Origin: Vibrio porteresiae DSM 19223
Lineage (GTDB): Bacteria; Pseudomonadota; Gammaproteobacteria; Enterobacterales; Vibrionaceae
Direction of reading: 5' to 3'
Length of the DNA stretch: 64,000 bases
Assembly: GCF_024347055.1 (NCBI RefSeq)
Contig: NZ_AP024895.1
Location: 558,001-622,000 of the forward strand
Part shown: piece by piece, positions 53,268 through 62,789 of the stretch
How the letters are laid out: each line of letters begins with the position of its first letter
Numbering within the stretch: position 1 is the stretch's first letter
Translations under genes and position numbers: made by a program
The notes under the pieces: generated by a model
What the model saw: only the letters and a program-made list of their open reading frames with translations
What the model was told of the DNA's origin: nothing
Database searches by the model: none

Positions 53268-54590
53268 ATGGACCGTTGGCAAGGCATTAAGCATGTTGTG
53301 GTCGTAGGGCTCGGTTTAACCGGGCTCTCTGTCGTTAACTATCTCAAAAAATACCATCCTAGCGTATCGGTTAAAGTGATTGATACGCGAGAAGCGCCTC
53401 CTGGAGCAGATCAGCTCACAAGTGATGTGGCATTGCATTGTGGTAGTTGGCAGATGGAGTGGTTATTGGCAGCGGATTTGGTGGTGACCAATCCGGGGAT
53501 TGCTCTGGCTAAGCCAGAAATTCAACAAGTCATAGCCGCTGGTATTCCGGTTGTTGGCGACATTGAGTTGTTTGCTTGGCATGTGAACAAACCGGTGATT
53601 GCCATCACTGGCTCTAACGGTAAAAGTACGGTGACCGATCTCACTGGCGTGATGGCGAATGCCGCCGGGGTGAAAACCGCGGTTGGTGGTAATATCGGTG
53701 TTGCCGCATTGGATCTATTTGAGCAAGACGCTGAGCTTTATGTACTTGAATTATCAAGCTTCCAACTAGAAACAACGACAAGTTTACCTCTGGTTGCTGC
53801 TGCCTATCTTAACTTGTCAGAAGACCATATGGATCGTTACGAACACAGTATCGAGCTCTATGGTGCGGCAAAGCAGCGTATTTTCTTAAATGCCAAAGCG
53901 GCGATAGTGAATGCGGATGATCGTGCAACCTATCCAACTATGGATGTGGAACGTGTTTTGAGCTTTGGTTTAGAGCAGTCAGCCGATTACACCACTCAAG
54001 TTATTGATGGGAAAGAGTTCTTGGTTGCTCAAGGTCAAGCAGTAATGCCAGTGGCTGATTTGAGCTTGGTTGGACGTCATAACGTTGCCAACGTGCTAAC
54101 GGTACTTGCACTGCTTGATGCAGCACACATCGATTATCAGCCAGCGTTAGCCACACTTAAGTCTTACACGGGTTTGACACATAGATGCCAAGTGGTTGCG
54201 GATAATCAAGGCATTAAATGGGTGAACGATTCTAAAGCGACTAACGTAGCCAGTACGCTTGCTGCGCTCTCTGGTCTATCTTTGCAAGGGAAACTCTATT
54301 TGTTCGTGGGTGGTGTAGGCAAGGGGGCTGATTTCACTCCGTTAGCGCCAGTATTTGCTACATTGCCAATAGAACTGTGCTGTTTTGGCCGAGATGGTAA
54401 TCAATTTATGTCGTTACACCCTTCAGCGAAATACTACGAATCGATGGAAGAGATCATTAAATCCATTAAGCCTGCTTTGCAAGAGGGTGATATGGTGTTG
54501 CTGTCTCCTGCGTGTGCTAGTTTCGACCAATTTAATAGTTTTGTGCATCGTGGTGAGGTATTTGCTGCGCTTGCTAAACAGTATGCGTAG
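53268..54590 (+). CDS. murD: UDP-MurNAc-Ala:D-Glu ligase MurD
   Basis: Adds D-glutamate to UDP-MurNAc-Ala. 440 residues with ATP-binding ITGSNGKSTVTDL, LNLSEDHMDRY and the C-terminal VGGVGKGADF / LSPACASFDQF. Starts 24 bases after mraY behind GAGGAGCAAG. Confidence 0.96.
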   Translation: MDRWQGIKHVVVVGLGLTGLSVVNYLKKYHPSVSVKVIDTREAPPGADQLTSDVALHCGSWQMEWLLAADLVVTNPGIALAKPEIQQVIAAGIPVVGDIELFAWHVNKPVIAITGSNGKSTVTDLTGVMANAAGVKTAVGGNIGVAALDLFEQDAELYVLELSSFQLETTTSLPLVAAAYLNLSEDHMDRYEHSIELYGAAKQRIFLNAKAAIVNADDRATYPTMDVERVLSFGLEQSADYTTQVIDGKEFLVAQGQAVMPVADLSLVGRHNVANVLTVLALLDAAHIDYQPALATLKSYTGLTHRCQVVADNQGIKWVNDSKATNVASTLAALSGLSLQGKLYLFVGGVGKGADFTPLAPVFATLPIELCCFGRDGNQFMSLHPSAKYYESMEEIIKSIKPALQEGDMVLLSPACASFDQFNSFVHRGEVFAALAKQYA

Positions 54591-54603
54591 AGAAAGGTGA
54601 GTT

Positions 54604-55800
54604 GTGGTGCTGTCCAAACCATTAAGTAAAATATTGAAGTGGTTAAAAACACCTTCGCCAGAAGCGTTTTTTGATCGTCAATTAGTGTGGATAGCACTTG
54701 GGCTGATGCTGATCGGATTGGTGATGGTAACATCCGCTTCATTTCCGATCAGTTCGCGACTGACGCATCAGCCTTTTCACTTTATGTTTCGTCATGCGCT
54801 GTTCTTGCTATTGTCGTTAATCACTTCTGCAGTCGTTTTGCAGATCTCGATGCGAACATGGCTCAAATACAGCTCGGTGATGTTGGCTATTTCCTTTGTT
54901 CTGCTGATTGTCGTACTACTCGCTGGGCACTCGGTAAACGGGGCATCGCGCTGGATTCCGCTCGGGCTATTTAACTTACAGCCTGCGGAAGTGGCAAAAC
55001 TTTCCTTGTTTATGTTCATGTCCGGTTATTTGGTGCGTAAGCAAGATGAAGTGCGTCAGACCTTTTTCGGCGGATTCTTAAAGCCGATCATGGTATTTGG
55101 TTCTCTTGCAGTATTGCTATTGGGCCAGCCCGATTTAGGAACTGTAGTGGTAATGCTGGTCACCTTGTTTGGCATGCTGTTTATCGCTGGTGCTAAATTA
55201 ACTCAGTTTATCGCCCTTATGCTCGCTGGCGTGTTGGCCGTGGTCGCTTTGATTCTTGCTGAACCTTATCGTATTCGTCGTGTGACCTCATTTTGGGATC
55301 CATGGGAAGACCCGTTTGGTAGTGGTTATCAGCTAACTCAGTCTCTGATGGCTTTCGGCCGAGGTGAATGGTTTGGTCAAGGTCTTGGTAACTCAGTGCA
55401 AAAACTTGAATATCTGCCTGAAGCCCATACCGACTTCGTATTTGCTGTCATTGGTGAAGAGCTGGGGTTTATTGGTGTAGTGTTGGTGCTCATGCTGATT
55501 TTCAGTCTGGTGCTCAAAGCGATTTTTATCGGTAAGAAAGCCTTTGAGCATAAAGAGTATTTCAGCGGATATCTTGCCTTTGGTATCGGCATTTGGTTTG
55601 CATTTCAAACACTGGTTAACGTGGGCGCTGCCGCAGGTATCGTTCCAACCAAAGGTTTGACCTTACCTTTGATCAGTTATGGTGGCTCAAGTTTGATTAT
55701 TATGTCTGTAGCGGTGTCGATGTTATTACGAATCGACCATGAATGCCGTATGCAGGACAGAAATGAAGTAGAAGAAATAGCAATTGATGAAGAAAAATAA
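54604..55800 (+). CDS. ftsW: Septal peptidoglycan polymerase FtsW (SEDS)
   Basis: Ten-helix SEDS glycosyltransferase that polymerises lipid II at the septum with FtsI. 398 residues; SEDS marks GASRWIPLGLFNLQPAE, FGRGEWFGQGLGNSVQK and the ISYGGSSL C-terminal motif are present, as is AHTDFVFAVIGEELG with the catalytic Asp region. Starts with GTG at 54604 behind GAAAGGTGAG. Overlaps murG by 14 bases. Confidence 0.96.
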   Translation: MVLSKPLSKILKWLKTPSPEAFFDRQLVWIALGLMLIGLVMVTSASFPISSRLTHQPFHFMFRHALFLLLSLITSAVVLQISMRTWLKYSSVMLAISFVLLIVVLLAGHSVNGASRWIPLGLFNLQPAEVAKLSLFMFMSGYLVRKQDEVRQTFFGGFLKPIMVFGSLAVLLLGQPDLGTVVVMLVTLFGMLFIAGAKLTQFIALMLAGVLAVVALILAEPYRIRRVTSFWDPWEDPFGSGYQLTQSLMAFGRGEWFGQGLGNSVQKLEYLPEAHTDFVFAVIGEELGFIGVVLVLMLIFSLVLKAIFIGKKAFEHKEYFSGYLAFGIGIWFAFQTLVNVGAAAGIVPTKGLTLPLISYGGSSLIIMSVAVSMLLRIDHECRMQDRNEVEEIAIDEEK

Positions 55801-56851
55801 GCGTTTAATGGTGATGGCTGGAGGAACTGGCGGTCACGTATTTCCTGGTTTAGCGGTGGCTAAACAGCTACAAGATCAGGGATGGGAAATCCGCTGGTTG
55901 GGTACCGCTGACCGTATGGAAGCAGATTTAGTGCCCAAGCATGGCATTGAAATCGATTTTATCCGCGTAAAAGGTTTACGTGGGCAAGGTGTGCTGCGCT
56001 TACTGAAAGCGCCATTCCAAATCGTTAATGCGGTATTACAAGCACGAGCTCATATGAAACGTTGGCAGCCTGATGCGGTATTGGGGATGGGCGGTTATGT
56101 GAGTGGTCCTGGCGGTATTGCCGCATGGTTAATGGGCATTCCCGTTGTTCTACATGAACAAAATGCGGTTGCAGGTTTAACCAACCAATGGTTATCGAAA
56201 ATTGCTACCAAAGTATTCCAAGCGTTTAAAGGGGCTTTCCCGAATGTTCCGGTGGTGGGAAACCCGGTTCGCCAAGATGTGGTTGCTATTGATGCGCCAG
56301 ACATTCGCATGGCCGAGCGCATTGGGCCAATTCGTATTTTGGTAATGGGAGGCAGCCAAGGAGCTCGTATCCTCAATCAAACGTTACCTGAAGTGATGGC
56401 ATTACTCGGTGATGGCTATGAAGTCCGTCATCAAGCTGGCAAAAACAATCAAGCCAGTGTTGAACAAGCCTATCAGCAGCAAGGGGTGTCACACGTCGAA
56501 GTGACCGAGTTTATCGATGATGTTGCCAGTGCATACGCTTGGGCTGATCTGTTGGTGTGCCGCTCTGGGGCTTTGACGGTGTCAGAAGTTTCCGCTGCAG
56601 GCGTTGGCGCGATTTTCGTTCCTTTCATGCACAAAGATCGCCAACAAGCACTCAACGCAGACCATCTCGTCGAATGCGGTGCTGCTAAAATGATTGAACA
56701 GCCAGAGCTTACTGCACAGAAAATGGCTAACACAATTCAACAAATGGATCGCCAACAGCTTTTAGATATGGCGATCAAAGCGCGTCAAGCTGCACAAGTG
56801 GATGCAGATAAAGTGGTGGCAGAGGCCATTATTGCGCTCAGTGACAAATGA
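55787..56851 (+). CDS. murG: UDP-GlcNAc:lipid I transferase MurG
   Basis: Adds GlcNAc to lipid I to make lipid II. 354 residues; N-terminal MVMAGGTGGHVFPGLAVA and HEQNAVAGLTNQ, C-terminal GGSQGARILNQ and CRSGALTVSE nucleotide-binding segments. Starts at the ATG at 55787 inside the end of ftsW. Confidence 0.97.
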   Translation: MKKNKRLMVMAGGTGGHVFPGLAVAKQLQDQGWEIRWLGTADRMEADLVPKHGIEIDFIRVKGLRGQGVLRLLKAPFQIVNAVLQARAHMKRWQPDAVLGMGGYVSGPGGIAAWLMGIPVVLHEQNAVAGLTNQWLSKIATKVFQAFKGAFPNVPVVGNPVRQDVVAIDAPDIRMAERIGPIRILVMGGSQGARILNQTLPEVMALLGDGYEVRHQAGKNNQASVEQAYQQQGVSHVEVTEFIDDVASAYAWADLLVCRSGALTVSEVSAAGVGAIFVPFMHKDRQQALNADHLVECGAAKMIEQPELTAQKMANTIQQMDRQQLLDMAIKARQAAQVDADKVVAEAIIALSDK

Positions 56852-56861
56852 GAAAGAATTC

Positions 56862-58322
56862 ATGACAGTTAAACAAACGCCTGATTTGGCTCAAATCCGT
56901 TCCATTATTCCTGAAATGCGTCGTGTGAAATGTATTCACTTCATCGGCATAGGCGGTGCTGGGATGAGCGGTATTGCAGAAGTTCTTCTTAATGAAGGTT
57001 ACCAGATTACGGGTTCTGATATTGCGGAAAACGCAGTAACACAACGCCTCGTTGAGAAAGGCGCTATTATTCATATTGGCCATGCCGCTGAAAATATTGA
57101 ACTAGCCAGCGTGGTCGTAGTGTCTACTGCGATTAATGAACAAAACCCAGAAATTATTGCTGCCCGAGAAAAACGCATTCCAGTTGTGCGCCGTGCAGAG
57201 ATGTTGGCTGAATTGATGCGTTTTCGTCACGGCATTGCTGTTGCGGGAACACATGGTAAAACCACAACGACTGCACTTGTTACTCAGATTTATAACGAAG
57301 CAGGCCTTGATCCAACGTTTGTCAACGGTGGTTTAGTGAAAAGTGCCGGTACTAACGCTCGTTTAGGATCAAGCCGCATTCTGATTGCAGAAGCTGACGA
57401 GAGTGATGCGTCATTTTTGTACCTGCAACCTATGGTATCTATTGTGACCAATATTGAAGCGGATCATATGGATACTTACGGCGGTAATTTTGAAACATTG
57501 AAGCAAACTTTCGTTGATTTCCTGCATAACTTGCCATTTTACGGTCAAGCTGTGGTTTGTATTGATGATCCTGTAGTACGCGAGATTATTCCTCGAGTTA
57601 GCCGTCAAGTTATTACCTATGGTTTCTCGGCAGATGCGGATGTCCGGATTGAAGACTATCGTCAGGATGGTCAACAAGGCCACTTCACTGTGGTACGTAA
57701 AGGCCGTGAAAACTTACACATTACGCTGAATATTCCTGGTCGTCATAATGCTCTGAATGCGTCGGCAGCTATTGCTGTGGCAACAGAAGATGATATTAAT
57801 GATGAAGCGATTTTACGCGCTATGGCGGGGACTCAAGGTACGGGGCGTCGTTTTGACCACCTTGGCGTATTTGATACTGGCCATGGTGAAGCTATGCTGG
57901 TGGACGATTACGGTCACCATCCAACCGAAGTAGATATGACTATCAAAGCGGCACGCAGTGGCTGGGCAGATAAACGTTTGGTGATGATTTTCCAACCACA
58001 CCGTTATACGCGTACTCGTGACTTGTATGATGATTTTGCCAATGTATTGGAACAAGTCGACGTGCTACTGATGTTAGATGTCTATCCTGCTGGTGAAAAA
58101 CCGATTGCGGGCGCTGATGGACGCTCACTATGCCGCACAATCCGTGCTCGTGGTAAAGTGGACCCTATTTTCGTGTCAGATAGTAAGACTTTACCGTCAG
58201 TTTTGGCAAATGTATTACAAGACGGTGACTTAGTACTGACTCAAGGGGCTGGGGATGTAGGCAAAGTGGCTAGACAATTAGCTGCTATGCAATTAAACAT
58301 TGAAAAGATGCAACAAAACTAA
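56862..58322 (+). CDS. murC: UDP-MurNAc:L-Ala ligase MurC
   Basis: First amino-acid addition to UDP-MurNAc. 486 residues with HFIGIGGAGMSGIAE, ATP-binding GTHGKTTT, EADESDASFL and the C-terminal DDYGHHPTEVD. Start at the ATG at 56862 behind AGAAAG; the frame upstream of it belongs to murG. No ddl lies between murC and ftsQ, unlike E. coli. Confidence 0.97.
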   Translation: MTVKQTPDLAQIRSIIPEMRRVKCIHFIGIGGAGMSGIAEVLLNEGYQITGSDIAENAVTQRLVEKGAIIHIGHAAENIELASVVVVSTAINEQNPEIIAAREKRIPVVRRAEMLAELMRFRHGIAVAGTHGKTTTTALVTQIYNEAGLDPTFVNGGLVKSAGTNARLGSSRILIAEADESDASFLYLQPMVSIVTNIEADHMDTYGGNFETLKQTFVDFLHNLPFYGQAVVCIDDPVVREIIPRVSRQVITYGFSADADVRIEDYRQDGQQGHFTVVRKGRENLHITLNIPGRHNALNASAAIAVATEDDINDEAILRAMAGTQGTGRRFDHLGVFDTGHGEAMLVDDYGHHPTEVDMTIKAARSGWADKRLVMIFQPHRYTRTRDLYDDFANVLEQVDVLLMLDVYPAGEKPIAGADGRSLCRTIRARGKVDPIFVSDSKTLPSVLANVLQDGDLVLTQGAGDVGKVARQLAAMQLNIEKMQQN

Positions 58323-58392
58323 GATAAGTTGTCTTGTTTGATGTATTTGTCGTCTAACTTGGTATCAATAACAGATTTCTTTATATCAGTAT

Positions 58393-58420
58393 TTGATACT
58401 TTGAATGACCTCAGTATAAT
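58393..58420 (+). promoter_or_regulatory. Candidate ftsQAZ promoter
   Basis: TTGATA (58393-58398), 16-base spacer, TATAAT (58415-58420), in the 183-base murC-ftsQ gap. This gives ftsQAZ its own promoter in addition to read-through from the mur genes. Confidence 0.8.
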
Positions 58421-58505
58421 CCATGGGTTACAGCTAATGCTTTTGCCTCTATTAAAACAAAAAATAGGGACTCAAATTGCCAGTCGTTAACAGGATATTC
58501 GGACT

Positions 58506-59288
58506 TTGATACAGCAAGCTTTATCCAGAGGCAGTCGACTATCCAGTTCGCCACTAGTAAAACAACACGCCTTCGGTGGCTGCTTTTTACTGGTGGTATT
58601 GTTGTTGATTGGCTTTTTAATGTACTCAACGGTCAGTTGGATGTGGGATGAACAACGTCTCCCCCTCTCTAAAATCGTATTGGAAGGTGATCTGAAATAC
58701 GTCACTCCACAGGATGTACAAAAAGCGTTTGCCAAGTTGGATCATATCGGCACATTTATGTCGCAAGACATTAATGCCTTACAGGTAAGCGTAGAATCCA
58801 TACCTTGGGTTGCTCATGCGTCAATTCGCAAACAGTGGCCCGATACGATCAAAGTGTTTCTGACCGAGCACCACATTGCTGCGTTTTGGAACGGCAATGC
58901 GTTGCTCGACACTGAAGGAAACGTCTTTAGCGGCGATATTTCCTTAGTCGATGAGGATTACGTCAAATTATATGGACCAGATGGAAGTGCTTCCGAGGTT
59001 TTAAAAGTTTGGCGCAAATACAATCCACAATTTCAGCAATTAGGATTAACCATATCTTCTTTGCTATTAAATGAACGTCGTGCGTGGCAAATTATTTTGG
59101 ATAACGGCATTCGTTTGGAACTCGGTAAAGAATCGCTAGATGAAAGAATCGAACGATTTTTCTTACTGTATAAGAAATTAGGCGATGACGCTGAGCGTAT
59201 CAGCTATATTGATCTGCGATATGATACTGGTGCAGCAGTAGGCTGGATTCCTCAGCAAGAGTTAACACAAGAGAAGAACGATGACTAA
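58506..59288 (+). CDS. ftsQ: Cell division protein FtsQ
   Basis: Bitopic division protein that scaffolds FtsL/FtsB. 260 residues: cytoplasmic N-terminus, membrane helix (about 25-45, GCFLLVVLLLIGFLMYSTV), a POTRA domain (LPLSKIVLEGDLKYVTPQDVQKA) and a beta domain ending with ISYIDLRYDTGAAVGW. The only possible start in the frame is a TTG at 58506 with AGGA ten bases upstream; the frame is closed by a TAA at 58488. Overlaps ftsA by eight bases. Confidence 0.92.
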   Translation: MIQQALSRGSRLSSSPLVKQHAFGGCFLLVVLLLIGFLMYSTVSWMWDEQRLPLSKIVLEGDLKYVTPQDVQKAFAKLDHIGTFMSQDINALQVSVESIPWVAHASIRKQWPDTIKVFLTEHHIAAFWNGNALLDTEGNVFSGDISLVDEDYVKLYGPDGSASEVLKVWRKYNPQFQQLGLTISSLLLNERRAWQIILDNGIRLELGKESLDERIERFFLLYKKLGDDAERISYIDLRYDTGAAVGWIPQQELTQEKNDD

Positions 59289-60546
59289 AACTTCCGACGA
59301 CAATATTATTGTTGGTTTGGATATAGGCACTGCAACGGTATCTGCGTTGGTGGGTGAAATTCTTCCTGATGGCCAAATTAATATCATTGGTGCTGGTACA
59401 AGTCCGTCCCGTGGTATGGACAAAGGCGGTGTCAACGATTTGGAATCGGTCGTCAAATCTGTACAACGAGCTATCGACCAAGCGGAACTGATGGCAGAAT
59501 GCCAAATCAGTAATGTCTTTTTATCAATTTCTGGCAAGCATATTGCAAGTCGTATAGAAAAGGGCATGGGGGCAATTTCTGACGAAGAAGTGACCCAAGA
59601 CGACATGGATCGTGCTATTCATACGGCTAAGTCCATTAAGATTGGTGATGAACAGCGAATTCTGCATGTAATTCCGCAAGAATTTACGATTGATTACCAA
59701 GAAGGGATTAAAAATCCGCTAGGCTTATCAGGAGTACGCATGGAAGTGAGTGTGCACCTGATCACTTGTCACAATGATATGGCAAGAAATATCATCAAAG
59801 CAGTTGAGCGTTGTGGATTAAAAGTTGAACAATTGGTTTATTCAGGATTAGCAGCCAGTCATGCTGTTATTACTGAAGACGAGCGAGAACTGGGTGTGTG
59901 CGTCGTTGATATTGGCGCAGGCACTATGGATATCGCTATTTGGACAGGTGGAGCACTGCGTCATACAGAAGTGTTCTCCTACGCTGGTAATGCGGTAACA
60001 AGCGATATCGCGTTTGCCTTTGGTACTCCGGTCAGTGATGCGGAAGAAATCAAAGTCAAATATGGCTGTGCCTTAAGCGAACTTGTGAGTAAAGATGATA
60101 CGGTCAACGTTCCGAGTGTCGGTGGTCGTCCATCTCGCAGCCTTCAGCGTCAAACCTTGTCCGAGGTTATCGAGCCTCGCTACACTGAACTGATGGGTAT
60201 GGTTAATCAAGTCATCGATTCAGTGCAAGATGAGCTTCGAAAAGAAGGTATTAAACACCATTTAGCTGCTGGTATCGTTTTAACAGGCGGTGCTGCGCAG
60301 ATAGAAGGATTAGTTGAGTGTGCGGAGCGAGTCTTCCGCAACCAAGTGCGAGTAGGTAAACCACTTGAAGTAAGTGGCCTTACCGACTACGTAAAAGAGC
60401 CGTATCATTCTACGGCAGTGGGTTTACTTCATTACGCAAAAGACAGTCAGATGAATGATGAGACGGACTACCAAGAGCCTAAGCGCCAGCAAGCTACGTC
60501 CAGCATTTTCAGTCGTTTGCGTAGCTGGATACAAAAAGAGTTTTAA
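59281..60546 (+). CDS. ftsA: Cell division protein FtsA
   Basis: Actin-like ATPase that tethers FtsZ to the membrane. 421 residues: VGLDIGTATVSALVGE phosphate loop 1, GVCVVDIGAGTMDIAI phosphate loop 2, GIVLTGGAAQIEGL, and a C-terminal amphipathic helix (SIFSRLRSWIQKEF) for membrane binding. Directly upstream of ftsZ. Confidence 0.97.
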   Translation: MTKTSDDNIIVGLDIGTATVSALVGEILPDGQINIIGAGTSPSRGMDKGGVNDLESVVKSVQRAIDQAELMAECQISNVFLSISGKHIASRIEKGMGAISDEEVTQDDMDRAIHTAKSIKIGDEQRILHVIPQEFTIDYQEGIKNPLGLSGVRMEVSVHLITCHNDMARNIIKAVERCGLKVEQLVYSGLAASHAVITEDERELGVCVVDIGAGTMDIAIWTGGALRHTEVFSYAGNAVTSDIAFAFGTPVSDAEEIKVKYGCALSELVSKDDTVNVPSVGGRPSRSLQRQTLSEVIEPRYTELMGMVNQVIDSVQDELRKEGIKHHLAAGIVLTGGAAQIEGLVECAERVFRNQVRVGKPLEVSGLTDYVKEPYHSTAVGLLHYAKDSQMNDETDYQEPKRQQATSSIFSRLRSWIQKEF

Positions 60547-60576
60547 CCTGAGTTGCAGGAAAAACGGAGATAACAC

Positions 60577-61773
60577 ATGTTTGAACCGATGATGGAAATG
60601 TCTGACGATGCTGTAATTAAAGTCGTTGGGGTTGGTGGCGGCGGTGGTAACGCCGTCGAACACATGGTGCGTGAGTCCATCGAAGGCGTGGAATTCATCA
60701 GTATCAATACAGATGCGCAAGCACTTCGTAAAGCCAGCGTAAGCACTGTCATTCAAATTGGCGGCGACATCACCAAAGGTTTGGGTGCGGGTGCTAATCC
60801 GCAAGTTGGACGTGATGCAGCTCTCGAAGATAGAGATCGTATTAAAGAAGTTCTAACTGGTGCCGATATGGTATTTATCGCAGCAGGTATGGGCGGTGGT
60901 ACTGGTACTGGTGCTGCTCCTGTAATTGCTGAGGTAGCAAAAGAACTGGGCATCTTGACTGTAGCCGTGGTGACTAAACCTTTCAGTTTTGAAGGGAAAA
61001 AGCGCCTATCATTTGCAGAACAAGGCATTGAAGAGTTATCAAAACATGTTGACTCTTTGATTACCATTCCAAATGAAAAACTACTGAAAGTGCTTGGTCG
61101 TGGTATTACTTTGTTAGAAGCGTTTGCTAGCGCGAACGATGTGTTGAAAAACGCAGTTCAAGGTATTGCCGAGCTAATTACTCGTCCTGGTATGATCAAC
61201 GTCGACTTTGCTGACGTGCGTACCGTAATGTCTGAAATGGGTCATGCCATGATGGGCAGCGGTGTTGCAAGAGGCGAAGACCGTGCGGAAGAAGCGGCTG
61301 AAATGGCAATTTCTAGTCCACTTCTCGAAGATATCGACTTGGCGGGTGCTCGTGGCGTACTGGTTAACATTACTGCTGGTCTTGATATGCGTCTTGATGA
61401 ATTTGAGACCGTTGGTAATACTGTTAAAGCGTTCGCTTCTGATAATGCCACTGTGGTTATCGGTACTTCATTAGATCCTGATATGGATGATGAAATCCGC
61501 GTAACTGTTGTAGCAACAGGTATTGGTAACGAAAAACGCCCTGACATTACTCTAGTTGCGGGTGGCAAAGCGAAAGTAGCAGCTCCTGCTCCTGCGCCTC
61601 AACCACAGCAAGTTGCAGCTAAGGTAGAAGAGAAAGTGGCACAGCCTATGCAAGAAAAACCAGCGACAACATCAATGAATGTTTCTTCTGGTAATCAAAG
61701 CACAGCGCCTAAGCCAGAAAAGGAAAGTGGATACCTTGATATTCCTGCTTTCTTGCGTCGTCAGGCTGATTAA
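60577..61773 (+). CDS. ftsZ: Cell division protein FtsZ
   Basis: Tubulin-like GTPase that builds the Z ring. 398 residues: GVGGGGGNAVEHM, GGGTGTGAAPV signature near residue 107, a variable Ala/Pro/Gln-rich linker (about 318-380), and a C-terminal tail YLDIPAFLRRQAD that binds FtsA and ZipA. Start behind CGGAGATAAC. Followed by the lpxC promoter. Confidence 0.98.
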   Translation: MFEPMMEMSDDAVIKVVGVGGGGGNAVEHMVRESIEGVEFISINTDAQALRKASVSTVIQIGGDITKGLGAGANPQVGRDAALEDRDRIKEVLTGADMVFIAAGMGGGTGTGAAPVIAEVAKELGILTVAVVTKPFSFEGKKRLSFAEQGIEELSKHVDSLITIPNEKLLKVLGRGITLLEAFASANDVLKNAVQGIAELITRPGMINVDFADVRTVMSEMGHAMMGSGVARGEDRAEEAAEMAISSPLLEDIDLAGARGVLVNITAGLDMRLDEFETVGNTVKAFASDNATVVIGTSLDPDMDDEIRVTVVATGIGNEKRPDITLVAGGKAKVAAPAPAPQPQQVAAKVEEKVAQPMQEKPATTSMNVSSGNQSTAPKPEKESGYLDIPAFLRRQAD

Positions 61774-61789
61774 ACTATCAGCATTTAAT

Positions 61790-61844
61790 TTGACACTGTT
61801 CAAAATTCTGGTAGGATGTGGCTCGACTCTATTATGAGTCGAGC
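61790..61844 (+). promoter_or_regulatory. lpxC promoter and 5' UTR hairpin
   Basis: TTGACA (61790-61795), 16-base spacer, TAGGAT (61812-61817). Just downstream is a perfect 8-bp stem GCTCGACT / AGTCGAGC (61821-61828 / 61837-61844) that will fall at or near the 5' end of the lpxC mRNA. It is followed only by TTTGT, so it may be a partial ftsZ terminator or an mRNA-stabilising 5' stem. Confidence 0.7.
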
Positions 61845-61871
61845 TTTGTAGCACTAATTTGAGGCAAGTAG

Positions 61872-62789
61872 ATGATCAGACAACGTACTCTGAAAGAAAT
61901 CGTGAAAACAACTGGGGTGGGATTACACTCTGGTCGTAAAGTCACACTTACTCTTCGCCCTGCTGCTGCAAATACTGGGATTATCTACCGTCGTACAGAC
62001 CTTAATCCACCAGTCGATTTCCCTGCTGATCCAGCTGCGGTGCGTGACACTATGTTATGTACTGCGCTCGTAAATGACGCAGGCGTACGTATCTCTACAG
62101 TTGAACACTTGAGTTCTGCTCTAGCGGGTATGGGTATCGATAACGTGATTGTCGAAGTAGATGCTCCTGAGATTCCAATCATGGATGGTAGCGCGAGCCC
62201 ATTTGTGTTCTTGCTGCAACAAGCAGGTGTACAAGAACTTAATGCGCCAAAACGCTTTATCCGTGTTAAAAAACCAGTTCGTATTGAAGATGGTGATAAG
62301 TGGGCAGAAATTGTGCCACACAACGGTTTCAAAATGGATTTCGAGATTGAATTTAATCACCCTGCAATCGATGGTGATGGGCAGCATTTAGTATTCGATT
62401 TCTCTTCTCAAGGTTTTGTGAAAGAAATTTCTCGCGCGAGAACCTTTGGTTTCATGCGTGATATCGAGTACTTACAATCTCAAAATCTATGTTTAGGTGG
62501 TAGTTTTGATTGCGCAATCGTACTAGACGATTACCGTATCCTAAACGAAGATGGCCTACGCTTTAGCAATGAATTTGTGACTCATAAGGTTCTTGACGCT
62601 ATTGGTGACCTTTACATGTGTGGTCATGCATTAGTTGGTGAGTTCCGAGCATTCAAATCTGGTCATGGCCTAAACAACCAATTGTTACGCGCACTTTTGG
62701 CTAACCAAGAAGCTTGGGAATGGGCTACCTTCGAAGAAGAAGCTGGTTCACCCGTTACTTTCGCCGAACCAACGATGGTTATTGCGTAA
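61872..62789 (+). CDS. lpxC: UDP-3-O-acyl-GlcNAc deacetylase LpxC
   Basis: Zinc enzyme and committed step of lipid A synthesis. 305 residues, same length as E. coli and alignable without gaps at the metal ligands: H79 (TVEHLSSA), H238 and D242 (THKVLDAIGD). LpxC from E. coli is degraded by FtsH through its C-terminal tail; here the tail ends EPTMVIA, non-polar as in that degron. Confidence 0.98.
   Translation: MIRQRTLKEIVKTTGVGLHSGRKVTLTLRPAAANTGIIYRRTDLNPPVDFPADPAAVRDTMLCTALVNDAGVRISTVEHLSSALAGMGIDNVIVEVDAPEIPIMDGSASPFVFLLQQAGVQELNAPKRFIRVKKPVRIEDGDKWAEIVPHNGFKMDFEIEFNHPAIDGDGQHLVFDFSSQGFVKEISRARTFGFMRDIEYLQSQNLCLGGSFDCAIVLDDYRILNEDGLRFSNEFVTHKVLDAIGDLYMCGHALVGEFRAFKSGHGLNNQLLRALLANQEAWEWATFEEEAGSPVTFAEPTMVIA

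Noticed and set aside
58323..58505. A ddl gene between murC and ftsQ as in E. coli
   Set aside because: The gap is only 183 bases and holds a promoter; a ligase gene would need about 900.
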